DNA of 64,000 nt. Origin: QHXQ01 sp036389395 (GTDB taxonomy: Bacteria > Acidobacteriota > Blastocatellia > Pyrinomonadales > Pyrinomonadaceae). The notes under the pieces were generated by a model. That model worked only from the letters and a program-made list of their open reading frames with translations. It searched no databases and was not told where the DNA came from. Shown here piece by piece: positions 58,001 through 64,000 of this stretch. The stretch lies in assembly GCA_036389395.1 (NCBI GenBank), contig DASVPY010000104.1, positions 1-64,000 of the forward strand. The letters are read 5' to 3'. Within the stretch, counting starts at the first letter, position 1, and each line of letters opens with the position of its first letter. Position numbers and translations under genes: made by a program.

Positions 58001-59168
58001 GGTCGCGCAGGCCGCGCCCGCGCCGCTCCTCGTCAGCGAGTTTCGCGCGAGCGGCCCGAGCGGCGCGCGCGACGAGTACGTCGAGCTGTACAACAACTCC
58101 GACAGCGCGCTCACCATCGCCGCGGCCGACGGCTCAAGCGGTTGGGCGCTCGCCGCGACCGACGCGGCCGGCAACGGCGCGTCCGTCCTCGCAGTCATCC
58201 CCGCGGGCACTGTCATCCCCGCGCGCGGCCACTACCTGCTCGGCCACGACAGCGCTGCGGGCGGCTACGGCCTGCCCGTCGCGCCCGATCAAACCTTCGA
58301 CGCGGATGTGGGCGACGGCGCGGGCCTCGCGCTCTTCGGCACGGCGCTCCCCGCGCACCTGACGCTCGCCTACCGCCTCGACGCCGCCGGCTTCGCCGGC
58401 CCGACGGGCAGCGCCGCCGCGCTCTACCGTGAGGGTGCAGGGCTGCCCGCGTTGACCGGCGCAACGGGCGCGAGCGCGCAGTACGCCTACGTGCGCAAGC
58501 AGACGACGGGCACGCCGCAGGACACGAACGACAACGCGCAGGACTTCGTGCTCGTCTCGACGAACGCCCTCGCGCCCGACGGCAGCCCGGCGCAACTCGG
58601 CGCGCCGGGGCCGGAGAGCCTTGCGAGTCCGGCGCAACGCAACGCGCAGTTGAAGCCCGCGCTCATCGAGCCGCAAGCGCCTTCGACCGCCGCGCCCAAC
58701 CGCGTCCGCGACTCGGCGGCGAACTCATGCGGCGGTGCGAACTGCGCGCTCGGCACGCTGACGATCCGCCGCCGGTTCACGAACAAGACCGGCACGATGA
58801 TCACGGCGCTGCGCTTCCGCATCGTGGACATCACGACGCTCAACACGCCGGGCTACGCGCCGGGCGGCGCGCAGGCCGACCTGCGCGCGCTCGATTCAAT
58901 TGACGTGACGGTGACGACGAGCGCGGGCAACATCCTCGTCAAAGGCACGGCGCTGGACGCGCCCGCGCAAGCCTTGGGCGGCGGCTTGAACTCGGCCTAC
59001 GTCGTCAACCTGCCGGGCGGGGCGCTCGCGCCGAACGCGTCGGTCAACGTCCAGTTCGTCTTGGGCGTGCAGCAGGGCGGCAGCTTCCGCTTCCTCGTCA
59101 ACGTCGAGGCCGGCGCGCCCGGCACGAACGGCCCGCAGAAAGTTGACGCGGCACGCGCCGTCAAGTAA
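55095..59168 (+). CDS. Secreted kelch/BACON/WD40/carboxypeptidase-regulatory/lamin-tail mosaic protein
   Basis: An about 1,357-residue exported protein of unknown function. After a signal peptide come about seven kelch-like repeats (each with a form of HTAVWTGTEMIVWGG, about 50-390), a Pro/Thr linker and a BACON domain (about 405-500). A WD40 propeller follows (about 510-800; AVAFSPDGRLLASASDDQTI), then a second BACON domain (about 805-890), a carboxypeptidase-regulatory domain (about 890-975; HVSGRITDAQGNPLGGATL), a lamin-tail domain (about 980-1,110; LLVSEFRASGPSGARDEYVE) and a C-terminal beta region. I chose ATG 55095 because GAGAGGA precedes it. It is probably surface-exposed and binding or adhesive; two propellers plus a lamin tail in one chain is unusual. 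Confidence 0.88.
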   Translation: MKNDVRRSARRLLVATVTVVTLLCWVVLTVHSSNPSPTPAAAADERAAASCANDTWAATSLSNVPDGRTEHTAVWTGAEMIVWGGRNSRGYLNTGARYNPATDSWTAVSTLNAPDPRAEHEAVWTGGEMIVWGGHNTSDLNTGGRYNPQTDTWTPLTTFNAPTGRREYTAVWSGTEMIIWGGHVGYGGDGLNTGGRYNPQTDTWTPTSTTGAPPGEVDHTAVWTGTEMIVWGGDTLTNVGGRYNPSTDTWRPTDRNTAPYARYHHTAVWTGTEMIVFGGFGYHQSGVMYLNTGARYNPQTDSWVATTTTGAPVLRGYHTALWTGSEMVVWGGWPVTNTGGRYNPATNTWRLTEAASAPEARYDHAAVWTGGKMIVWGGTADSNYYSTGGQYCPGAAPTPPTPTPTPTPLPACQNVRLAPANRSFTNEGGNAFVNVTSEGNCVWSAAANAPWLNITSVSVSQLYGGTVYYSVAPHTGTTPRAGTLSVGGQTYTVYEGAEPLQGAPDILWTGAGHAARTNAVAFSPDGRLLASASDDQTIKVWRVADGALLRTLTGFADRVTALAFAHNGQTLAAGSVDRNLKAWQVADWALVRTVTTTDFIMGVAFSPDDTRLAASGGYSGNWIHVLRTSDWRETALLGYGQQPNGGIAYSPDGQFLAWAQFYPGVRLQNLTDSSYRDLQDHSLYGTNAVAFSADGQRLASASDDQAVSLWRVTDGAQLLSLNGPSGAVKSVAYAPDGQTLLAGGQDSGRGTLLFWRVADGALLRAYTGQTANTVPAVQFAPGGNLYAYGRGDGAVVVARHPFSPCAGASVTPTTQTFEAAGGDAQINVSAGTGCNWTVTASADWITLGTSTVGTGLLSYTVAPNTEAAPRSATLLVAGQAINVTQNGLTTYHVSGRITDAQGNPLGGATLSMTGTRAANITTAEDGSYTSAALPADGTYTLTPAYPGFAFTPPSRTVGNMSGDVTADFTVAQAAPAPLLVSEFRASGPSGARDEYVELYNNSDSALTIAAADGSSGWALAATDAAGNGASVLAVIPAGTVIPARGHYLLGHDSAAGGYGLPVAPDQTFDADVGDGAGLALFGTALPAHLTLAYRLDAAGFAGPTGSAAALYREGAGLPALTGATGASAQYAYVRKQTTGTPQDTNDNAQDFVLVSTNALAPDGSPAQLGAPGPESLASPAQRNAQLKPALIEPQAPSTAAPNRVRDSAANSCGGANCALGTLTIRRRFTNKTGTMITALRFRIVDITTLNTPGYAPGGAQADLRALDSIDVTVTTSAGNILVKGTALDAPAQALGGGLNSAYVVNLPGGALAPNASVNVQFVLGVQQGGSFRFLVNVEAGAPGTNGPQKVDAARAVK

Positions 59169-59183
59169 GACCGCGGCGCGTTA

Positions 59184-59329
59184 CGCCGGGAGCGCGGGCA
59201 TCCCTGCCCGCCATGAGCGCGCCAGCGCGAATAAGAAGTAGCGGCGGCACTCAAGCGTTGAGTGCCGCCGCTTCGTTCGTAAGCGTGCTCGCGCACGCTT
59301 GGCGGGCAGGGATGCCCGCGCTCCCGGCG
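59184..59329. repeat. MITE-like palindromic element with nested hairpin
   Basis: A perfect 30-base inverted repeat forms the ends (59184-59213 and 59300-59329; core GCGCGGGCATCCCTGCCCGC). Between them lies a second perfect hairpin, AGCGGCGGCACTCAA (59240-59254), loop GCG, TTGAGTGCCGCCGCT (59258-59272). The element is 146 bases with no coding capacity. It begins 15 bases after the kelch/WD40 gene stop, so it could also serve as a terminator. No target-site duplication could be established. Confidence 0.75.
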
Positions 59330-59443
59330 GTGACGGGCTTGCTGCCAGTCGCGCGGCCGCTTGGCAAACGGCCCCGTGTGCGGCTAGTCTTAACGGGCTA
59401 AGCTCCAGCAACACATCTCCGCCGTTAGCGAGGTACACCGAAC

Positions 59444-60673
59444 GTGGCCGTCATCTACCCGTTCCGCGCGCTGCGCCCGCCCGCAGGTAAAGTCGAACAG
59501 GTCGCGAGCGTGCCTTATGACGTGGTGGACACGCAGGAGGCCCGGCAGTTGGCCGCCGACAACCCGCTCAGCCTGCTCCACGTCACGCGCCCCGAAATCG
59601 ATCTGCCCGACGGCACGGACATCTACGGCGAGGCCGTCTACGAAAAGGCCGCCGAGAACTTCCAACGTCTCCGCCGCGAGTGCCCGCTCGAAGCGGAGGA
59701 CGCGCCGAGCCTCTACCTCTACCGGCTGCGCATGGGCCGACACACGCAGGTCGGCGTCGCCGCCTGCTGCTCCGTGGACGAGTACGACCGGGACTTGATC
59801 CGCAAGCACGAGCGCACGCGCCGCGACAAGGAGGACGACCGCACGCGCCACATGATTACGCTGCGCGCGCAGACCGGCGTCGTCTTCCTCACCTACCGCG
59901 CCGACCGTCGGCTCGACGCGCTCGTCGAGGCCGAACTGTCCGCCGAGCCGCTCTACGATCTGACCGCGCCCGACGGCATCCAACACACGCTCTGGCGCGC
60001 GCGCGCGCCCGAACAACTCGTGCGCTGCTTCGGCGAAGTGCCGCTGCTCTACATCGCCGACGGCCACCACCGCGCCGCCAGCGCCGGCCGCGCCCGCGCC
60101 GCCCTGCGCGCCGCCAACCCCGCGCACACCGGCAGCGAAGAGTACAACCGCTTCCTCGCCGTCATCTTCCCGTCCGATCAGGTGCAGATACTCCCCTACA
60201 ACCGCGTCGTCAAAGACCTGAACGGGCTGCGGCCCGACGCCTTCGTCGCGCGCGTCGGCGAGAGCTTCGACGTGGACGAGAACGGCCGGCCCGAGCCGCC
60301 CGCGCCCGGCCAGTTCAGCATGTACCTCGGCGGGCGCTGGTACGGGCTGCGCTTCAAGGGCGGCGCGGCGCGGACGGACGCCGACCCGACCGCCGCGCTC
60401 GACGTGTCCGTCCTGCAAGAGAACCTGCTCGCGCCCGTGCTCGGCATCGCCGACATACGCACGGACAAGCGCATTGATTTCGTCGGCGGCATCCGCGGCC
60501 CGGCCGAACTCGAACGGCTCGTCAACTCGGGCCGCGCGGCGGTCGCCTTCTCGCTCTACGCGACGAGCGTGGACGATCTCCTGCGCGTCTCCGACGCCAA
60601 CGGGATCATGCCCCCCAAGTCCACCTGGTTCGAGCCGAAGCTGCGCGACGGATTGTTGATCCATACGATTTAG
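59444..60673 (+). CDS. DUF1015-family protein
   Basis: A 409-residue cytoplasmic protein of the DUF1015 family, recognised from the N-terminal IYPFRALRPPAGKVEQVASVPYDVVDTQEAR and from YIADGHHRAASA, FLAVIFPSDQVQILPYNRVV and the C-terminal MPPKSTWFEPKLRDGLLIH. The GTG start at 59444 has GAGG upstream. Its biochemical function is not established; members are often found next to serA/serC, as here, which suggests a link to serine metabolism. A heptamer array separates it from serA. Confidence 0.9.
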   Translation: MAVIYPFRALRPPAGKVEQVASVPYDVVDTQEARQLAADNPLSLLHVTRPEIDLPDGTDIYGEAVYEKAAENFQRLRRECPLEAEDAPSLYLYRLRMGRHTQVGVAACCSVDEYDRDLIRKHERTRRDKEDDRTRHMITLRAQTGVVFLTYRADRRLDALVEAELSAEPLYDLTAPDGIQHTLWRARAPEQLVRCFGEVPLLYIADGHHRAASAGRARAALRAANPAHTGSEEYNRFLAVIFPSDQVQILPYNRVVKDLNGLRPDAFVARVGESFDVDENGRPEPPAPGQFSMYLGGRWYGLRFKGGAARTDADPTAALDVSVLQENLLAPVLGIADIRTDKRIDFVGGIRGPAELERLVNSGRAAVAFSLYATSVDDLLRVSDANGIMPPKSTWFEPKLRDGLLIHTI

Positions 60674-60674
60674 A

Positions 60675-60799
60675 AGGCAGGCAGCCAGAAGCCAGGAGCC
60701 AGAAGCCGGAATGAATAGCTGCCCTTTCGTCTTCCGTCTTCCATGTTCCTTCTGCTGGCTTCTGGCTTCTGGCTTCTGGCTTCTGACTCCTGACTTCTT
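60675..60799. repeat. Inverted heptamer-repeat arrays between DUF1015 gene and serA
   Basis: AGAAGCC/AGGAGCC units at 60675-60710 face GGCTTCT/GACTCCT units at about 60748-60799. The arms are complementary and end 14 bases before the serA start. Confidence 0.8.
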
Positions 60800-60813
60800 T
60801 TTCGGAGCTTCCC

Positions 60814-62022
60814 ATGCGCGTTTTGATCGCCGACAAGTTTGAACAGACGGGCCGCGACGGGTTGGAGGCGGCGGGCTGCGACTACTCGTACCAGCCGGAC
60901 GTGAAGGACGAGACGCTGGTCGAGGCGGTCGGCGCGTACGCGCCGGACGTGCTCGTCGTGCGCTCGACGAAAGTGACCGAGCCGATGATGGCGGCGGGGC
61001 CGCTGAAGCTCGTCGTGCGCGCGGGCGCGGGCTACAACACGATTGACGTGGCGGCCGCGTCGCGCCGCGGCATCTACGTCTCGAACTGTCCGGGCAAGAA
61101 CTCCGTCGCCGTGGCCGAGTTGGCCTTCGCGCTCATCCTCGCGCTCGACCGCCGCGTGGCCGACAACGTCGCGGCCTTGCGCGCGGGCCAGTGGAACAAG
61201 AAAGAGTTCTCGCAGGCGCGCGGTCTCTACGGGCGCACGCTCGGTCTCGTCGGCACGGGCCAGATCGGGCAGGAAGTGATCCGCCGCGCGCACGCCTTCG
61301 GGATGCCGGTCGTCGCTTGGAGCCGGAGCCTGACCGCGGCGCGCGCCGAAGAACTCGGCGTCACGCGCGTCGAGAGTCCGCTCGACGTGGCGCGCGCCGC
61401 CGACATCGTGAGCGTCCACGTCGCGTTGAAGCCGGAGACGCGGGGGCTGCTCGGCGCGGAGTTCTTCAACGCACTGCGCGCGGGCGCGTACTTCATCAAC
61501 ACGGCGCGCGGCGAGGTGGTGGATCAGGCGGCGCTCGTGCGCGCCATGCGCGAGCGCGGCGTGCGCGCCGGCCTCGACGTGTACGCGCAGGAGCCGGGCA
61601 CGGCGACGGGTGAGTTCGCCGACGAGATCGCGCGCGAGCCGAACCTCTACGGCACGCACCACATCGGCGCTTCGACCGATCAGGCGCAGGAAGCCATCGC
61701 CGCCGAGACCGTCCGCATCGTGCGCACGTTCAAGGAGACGGGCAAAGTCCCGAACGTCGTCAACCTCGCGCGGCGCACGCCCGCGACGCACCTGCTCGTG
61801 GTGCGCCACCGCGACCGGCCCGGCGTGCTGGCGCAAGTCCTCGGCGCGATCCGCGCCGCCGACATCAACGTGCAGGAGATGGAGAACATCGTCTTCGAGG
61901 GCGCGGAGGCCGCGGTCGCCCGCATCAACCTCGAAGCCGCGCCTGCAACTGACACGCTCGAACGCCTGCGCGCCGAGAATGCCGACATCATCGAACTCGA
62001 TCTGTTGGAACTAAGAAGCTAG
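60814..62022 (+). CDS. serA: D-3-phosphoglycerate dehydrogenase
   Basis: First enzyme of serine biosynthesis, oxidising 3-phosphoglycerate to 3-phosphohydroxypyruvate. The 402 residues include VVRAGAGYNTIDVAAASRRG, the NAD-binding GLVGTGQIGQEVIRRA, INTARGEVVDQAALV and the catalytic His region THHIGASTDQAQEAIA. A C-terminal ACT domain (about 325-400; LLVVRHRDRPGVLAQVLGAI) probably binds serine for feedback control. serC starts about 1.9 kb downstream, but two AT-rich genes and an SDR gene lie between, breaking what is otherwise a common serA-serC pairing. Confidence 0.95.
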   Translation: MRVLIADKFEQTGRDGLEAAGCDYSYQPDVKDETLVEAVGAYAPDVLVVRSTKVTEPMMAAGPLKLVVRAGAGYNTIDVAAASRRGIYVSNCPGKNSVAVAELAFALILALDRRVADNVAALRAGQWNKKEFSQARGLYGRTLGLVGTGQIGQEVIRRAHAFGMPVVAWSRSLTAARAEELGVTRVESPLDVARAADIVSVHVALKPETRGLLGAEFFNALRAGAYFINTARGEVVDQAALVRAMRERGVRAGLDVYAQEPGTATGEFADEIAREPNLYGTHHIGASTDQAQEAIAAETVRIVRTFKETGKVPNVVNLARRTPATHLLVVRHRDRPGVLAQVLGAIRAADINVQEMENIVFEGAEAAVARINLEAAPATDTLERLRAENADIIELDLLELRS

Positions 62023-62063
62023 AATGGGTGCCAGTCCGATGTTCAAATGCGGAGATAGCGACT

Positions 62064-62336
62064 ATGATTGACGTGAAGCAAGCAGCACAATCTGCCTCTA
62101 ATTTTGTTACTGGCCTTTACTCGGATCGGACTATTTCAGATGTGCGGCTGGAAGAGGTCGAGTTGTCGGAAGACGGGAGATACTGGCTTATAACCTTAAG
62201 TTTCCCCCCGCCAGCTAGCTCTGTCAATTCAATGTTAGGAATTGGACGGAGAGATTACAAAATATTCAAAGTCGATAGAGACTCCGGCGAAGTCTTATCC
62301 ATGAAAATTAGAGAGCTACAACATGCAGCAGCTTAA
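62064..62336 (+). CDS. Small protein of unknown function upstream of a PIN-domain gene
   Basis: A 90-residue protein I do not recognise. It has a short helical N-terminus (MIDVKQAAQSASNFVTGLY) and a predicted beta-rich remainder (VRLEEVELSEDGRYWLITLS, DYKIFKVDRDSGEVLSMKI). ATG 62064 is chosen because GGAG lies upstream. Its stop overlaps the start of the PIN gene by 14 bases, so the pair is translationally coupled. Both are far AT-richer than the neighbours. The arrangement resembles an antitoxin-toxin pair, but no DNA-binding motif is visible, so that role is only a hypothesis. Confidence 0.75.
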   Translation: MIDVKQAAQSASNFVTGLYSDRTISDVRLEEVELSEDGRYWLITLSFPPPASSVNSMLGIGRRDYKIFKVDRDSGEVLSMKIRELQHAAA

Positions 62337-62820
62337 GGAACTGCTGACGCGATACCAAAGCAAGGGCATTCTGGTTGATACCAATCTGCTGCTCTTGTAT
62401 TTCATAGGTATATATGACCCTCAGCGCATCCCAAGGTTCAAGCGCACGATGATATTCGCGGTCGAGGATTTCTATACCCTGTTGGGTTTTTTTAAATACT
62501 TCCGCAAAGTCGTAACAACTCCCAACATACTCACAGAAGTTAATAGCCTCGCAAATCAACTGTCGGAGAATCTTAAGATTGCTTTCTACCCGAAGTTTGC
62601 AGACCAGCTTACCGTTCTGGAAGAGCACTACATAACAAGCATGGAAGTATCTTCCACACCTTTTTTTCTCAAGCTGGGGTTGACGGACGCTGGAATCTTG
62701 AACTTGGCGCAGGGCCAGTATCTGGTTCTGACCGATGATTTCCGGCTGGTCGGGTATTTAGAGAAGCATGGCGTAGATGTAATCAATTTCAACCACATCC
62801 GCACAATGAATTGGAGTTAA
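62323..62820 (+). CDS. PIN-domain protein, putative ribonuclease
   Basis: A 165-residue protein with the acidic pattern of PIN nucleases: Asp19 in GILVDTN, Glu72 in TPNILTEV, Asp122 in LTDAGIL and Asp138/Asp139 in VLTDDFRL. PIN enzymes cleave RNA with Mg or Mn held by these residues. At 165 residues it is longer than typical VapC toxins (about 130-140), with extra sequence between the first two acidic residues. It overlaps the upstream small gene by 14 bases and lies in an AT-rich segment between serA and an SDR gene, suggesting horizontal acquisition. Confidence 0.8.
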   Translation: MQQLKELLTRYQSKGILVDTNLLLLYFIGIYDPQRIPRFKRTMIFAVEDFYTLLGFFKYFRKVVTTPNILTEVNSLANQLSENLKIAFYPKFADQLTVLEEHYITSMEVSSTPFFLKLGLTDAGILNLAQGQYLVLTDDFRLVGYLEKHGVDVINFNHIRTMNWS

Positions 62821-62841
62821 GGCTGCAGGAAGTTACCTAAG

Positions 62842-63672
62842 ATGAAAGCGGCTCTGATCACGGGCGCGTCGAGCGGCATCGGCGAGGTCTTCGCGCGGCG
62901 GCTGGCGGCGCGGGGCGAGCACGTCGTCTTGGTCGCGCGCTCGGCCGAGCGTCTGGACGCGGTCTGCAACGAGTTGGGGCGCGCGCACGCCGACGTGACG
63001 TGCCAGTCGGTCGCGCTCGACTTGAGCGCGGGGGACGCGCCGCGGCAGTTGTTCGACGAGACGGAGCGGCGCGGCCTGGAGGTCGAGACGTTAATCAACA
63101 ACGCCGGCTTCGGCTCGATGGGCGAGTTCCTACAACTCGACCCGGCGCGCGAGCTGACCATGATCGATCTGAACGTCAAGGCGCTGGTCGCGCTGACGCA
63201 CCTGTACCTCGCGCCGATGCGCGAGCGCAGGCGGGGCGCAATCGTCAACGTCGCCTCGACCGCCGCGTTCCAGGCCGTGCCTTACATGGCGACCTACGCC
63301 GCGACGAAGGCGTTCGTGCTCTCGTTCTCCGAGGCGCTGTGGGAGGAGAACCGCGCGCACGGCGTCAAGGTGTTGGCGCTCTGCCCCGGCGTGACGACGA
63401 CCAACTTTTTCGACGCGGCGCAGATCGAACAGCCGCCGCTGCGCATGGCGCAGACGCCCGAAGCGGTCGTGGACACCGCGCTCGCGGCGCTCAGGCGCGG
63501 GCGCAGCCACGTCATCAGCGGCTGGTTGAACTACCTGCAAACCCAGGCCGAGCGGCTCGTGCCGCGCGCGCTCGTGACGCGCATCGCCGGCAGCGCCATT
63601 CGCACGAATTTTAAACCGCGGAAGCCAGAAGTCAGGAGCCAGAAGCCGGAAGGGGAGGGCGGTAGGCAGTAG
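62842..63672 (+). CDS. Short-chain dehydrogenase/reductase (SDR) of unknown substrate
   Basis: Classical SDR oxidoreductase of 276 residues with the NADP-type motif TGASSGIGEVFARRLAARG, NNAGFGS, the catalytic Ser in VASTAAFQ and YAATK. The first 255 residues match the family. The C-terminal tail (KPRKPEVRSQKPEGEGGRQ) is translated heptamer repeat, so the original end has been replaced or extended. An AGGA ribosome-binding site precedes ATG 62842. Substrate cannot be inferred. Confidence 0.88.
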   Translation: MKAALITGASSGIGEVFARRLAARGEHVVLVARSAERLDAVCNELGRAHADVTCQSVALDLSAGDAPRQLFDETERRGLEVETLINNAGFGSMGEFLQLDPARELTMIDLNVKALVALTHLYLAPMRERRRGAIVNVASTAAFQAVPYMATYAATKAFVLSFSEALWEENRAHGVKVLALCPGVTTTNFFDAAQIEQPPLRMAQTPEAVVDTALAALRRGRSHVISGWLNYLQTQAERLVPRALVTRIAGSAIRTNFKPRKPEVRSQKPEGEGGRQ

Positions 63673-63868
63673 GCAATGGTCAGTCTAAAGTCCAACGCCC
63701 AAAGTCCAAGGTCGGCCGGACTTCGGACTTTAGACTTTGGACGTTGGACTTCGGACTTTAGACCTTGGACATTAGACTTTGGACTCCGCCTGCCTACTGC
63801 CCTCTGCCTACTGCCTACAGCTTCCTGCTTCCTGCTTCTGGCTTCTGGCTCCTGACTTCTGACTTCTG
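63621..63868. repeat. Long nested heptamer-repeat region before serC
   Basis: About 250 bases of degenerate 7-base units in three nested families. AGAAGCC/GGAGCCA (63621-63650) and GTAGGCA (63660-63680) pair with the right-hand GCCTACT and GGCTTCT runs (63787-63868). A central set of AAAGTCC-type units (about 63690-63715) faces GGACTTT-type units (about 63718-63785). It overlaps the 3' end of the SDR gene and ends at the serC ribosome-binding site. Confidence 0.82.
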
Positions 63869-63880
63869 AGGATAAGAACA

Positions 63881-64000
63881 ATGACAGAGCGAATCTTTAA
63901 CTTCAGCGCCGGCCCCGCCGTGCTGCCGGAGCCGGTGCTGGCGCAGGCGCAGCAAGAGATGTTGAGTCTGCCGGGCGTCGGCATGTCGGTCATGGAGATC
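63881..64000 (+). CDS. serC: Phosphoserine aminotransferase, N-terminus only
   Basis: The first 40 residues are in the window. The start ERIFNFSAGPAVLPEPVL and the following LPGVGMSVMEI match the conserved N-terminus of SerC, which converts 3-phosphohydroxypyruvate to phosphoserine. A GAGGA ribosome-binding site lies 8 bases upstream. The rest of the gene is beyond the window edge. Confidence 0.92.
   Translation, partial: MTERIFNFSAGPAVLPEPVLAQAQQEMLSLPGVGMSVMEI

Noticed and set aside
63621..63868. CRISPR-like array
   Set aside because: Units are 7 bases, degenerate and directly adjacent, with no spacers of 25-40 bases and no cas genes.

Overview
The window is a roughly 70% GC chromosome segment, probably from an Acidobacteriota bacterium of the Blastocatellia/Pyrinomonadales type. 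That placement is inferred from several features: an Oar-like TonB receptor with an N-terminal carboxypeptidase-regulatory domain and no SusD partner, a WD40/TolB-like kinase remnant, a TPR-CHAT protein, and many intergenic heptamer repeats. No rRNA, tRNA or CRISPR array was seen, and no taxonomic marker gene is present.

Positions 1 to about 35,800 form a large pectin (rhamnogalacturonan-I) utilisation locus. A left-pointing chain encodes a sialate-type O-acetylesterase, a rhamnogalacturonan acetylesterase, a PL11 rhamnogalacturonan lyase and a GH106 alpha-L-rhamnosidase (cut by the window edge); the last three are joined by 4-base stop/start overlaps. Reading right are a CUT2 sugar ABC transporter with a mutarotase inside it, a LacI-family regulator, the whole rhamnose pathway (RhaEW aldolase/dehydrogenase, RhaI, RhaB, then LutABC for lactate to pyruvate), a rhamnose-type ABC transporter whose last permease is fused in frame to its binding protein, a GH51 arabinofuranosidase, the TonB receptor and a PL22 oligogalacturonate lyase. 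A second CE12 esterase faces the PL22 gene. Sites matching GTNAANCGNTTNAC lie upstream of four of these units and probably define the LacI-type regulon.

Positions 35,976 to 43,158 hold a left-pointing set: two tandem ATP-grasp ligases, an inositol-monophosphatase-family protein, a GHMP kinase that resembles plant L-arabinokinase more than classical galactokinase, GalE and GalT. This looks like a sugar-1-phosphate/UDP-sugar salvage unit linked to an unknown ligation chemistry.

Positions 43,387 to 59,168 hold a molybdopterin oxidoreductase divergent from a membrane-anchored AraC regulator, a secreted reprolysin-like metalloprotease, a head-to-head pair of truncated genes (WD40-kinase tail and M23 peptidase tail), a TPR-CHAT protein with an AT-richer centre, a pterin carbinolamine dehydratase and a large secreted kelch/BACON/WD40/lamin-tail mosaic protein.

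Positions 59,169 to 64,000 hold a MITE-like palindrome, a DUF1015 protein, serA, an AT-rich two-gene insert (small unknown protein plus PIN-domain protein), an SDR oxidoreductase and the start of serC. Heptamer-repeat arrays, often arranged as long inverted arms, fill many intergenic gaps and in places run into coding ends.
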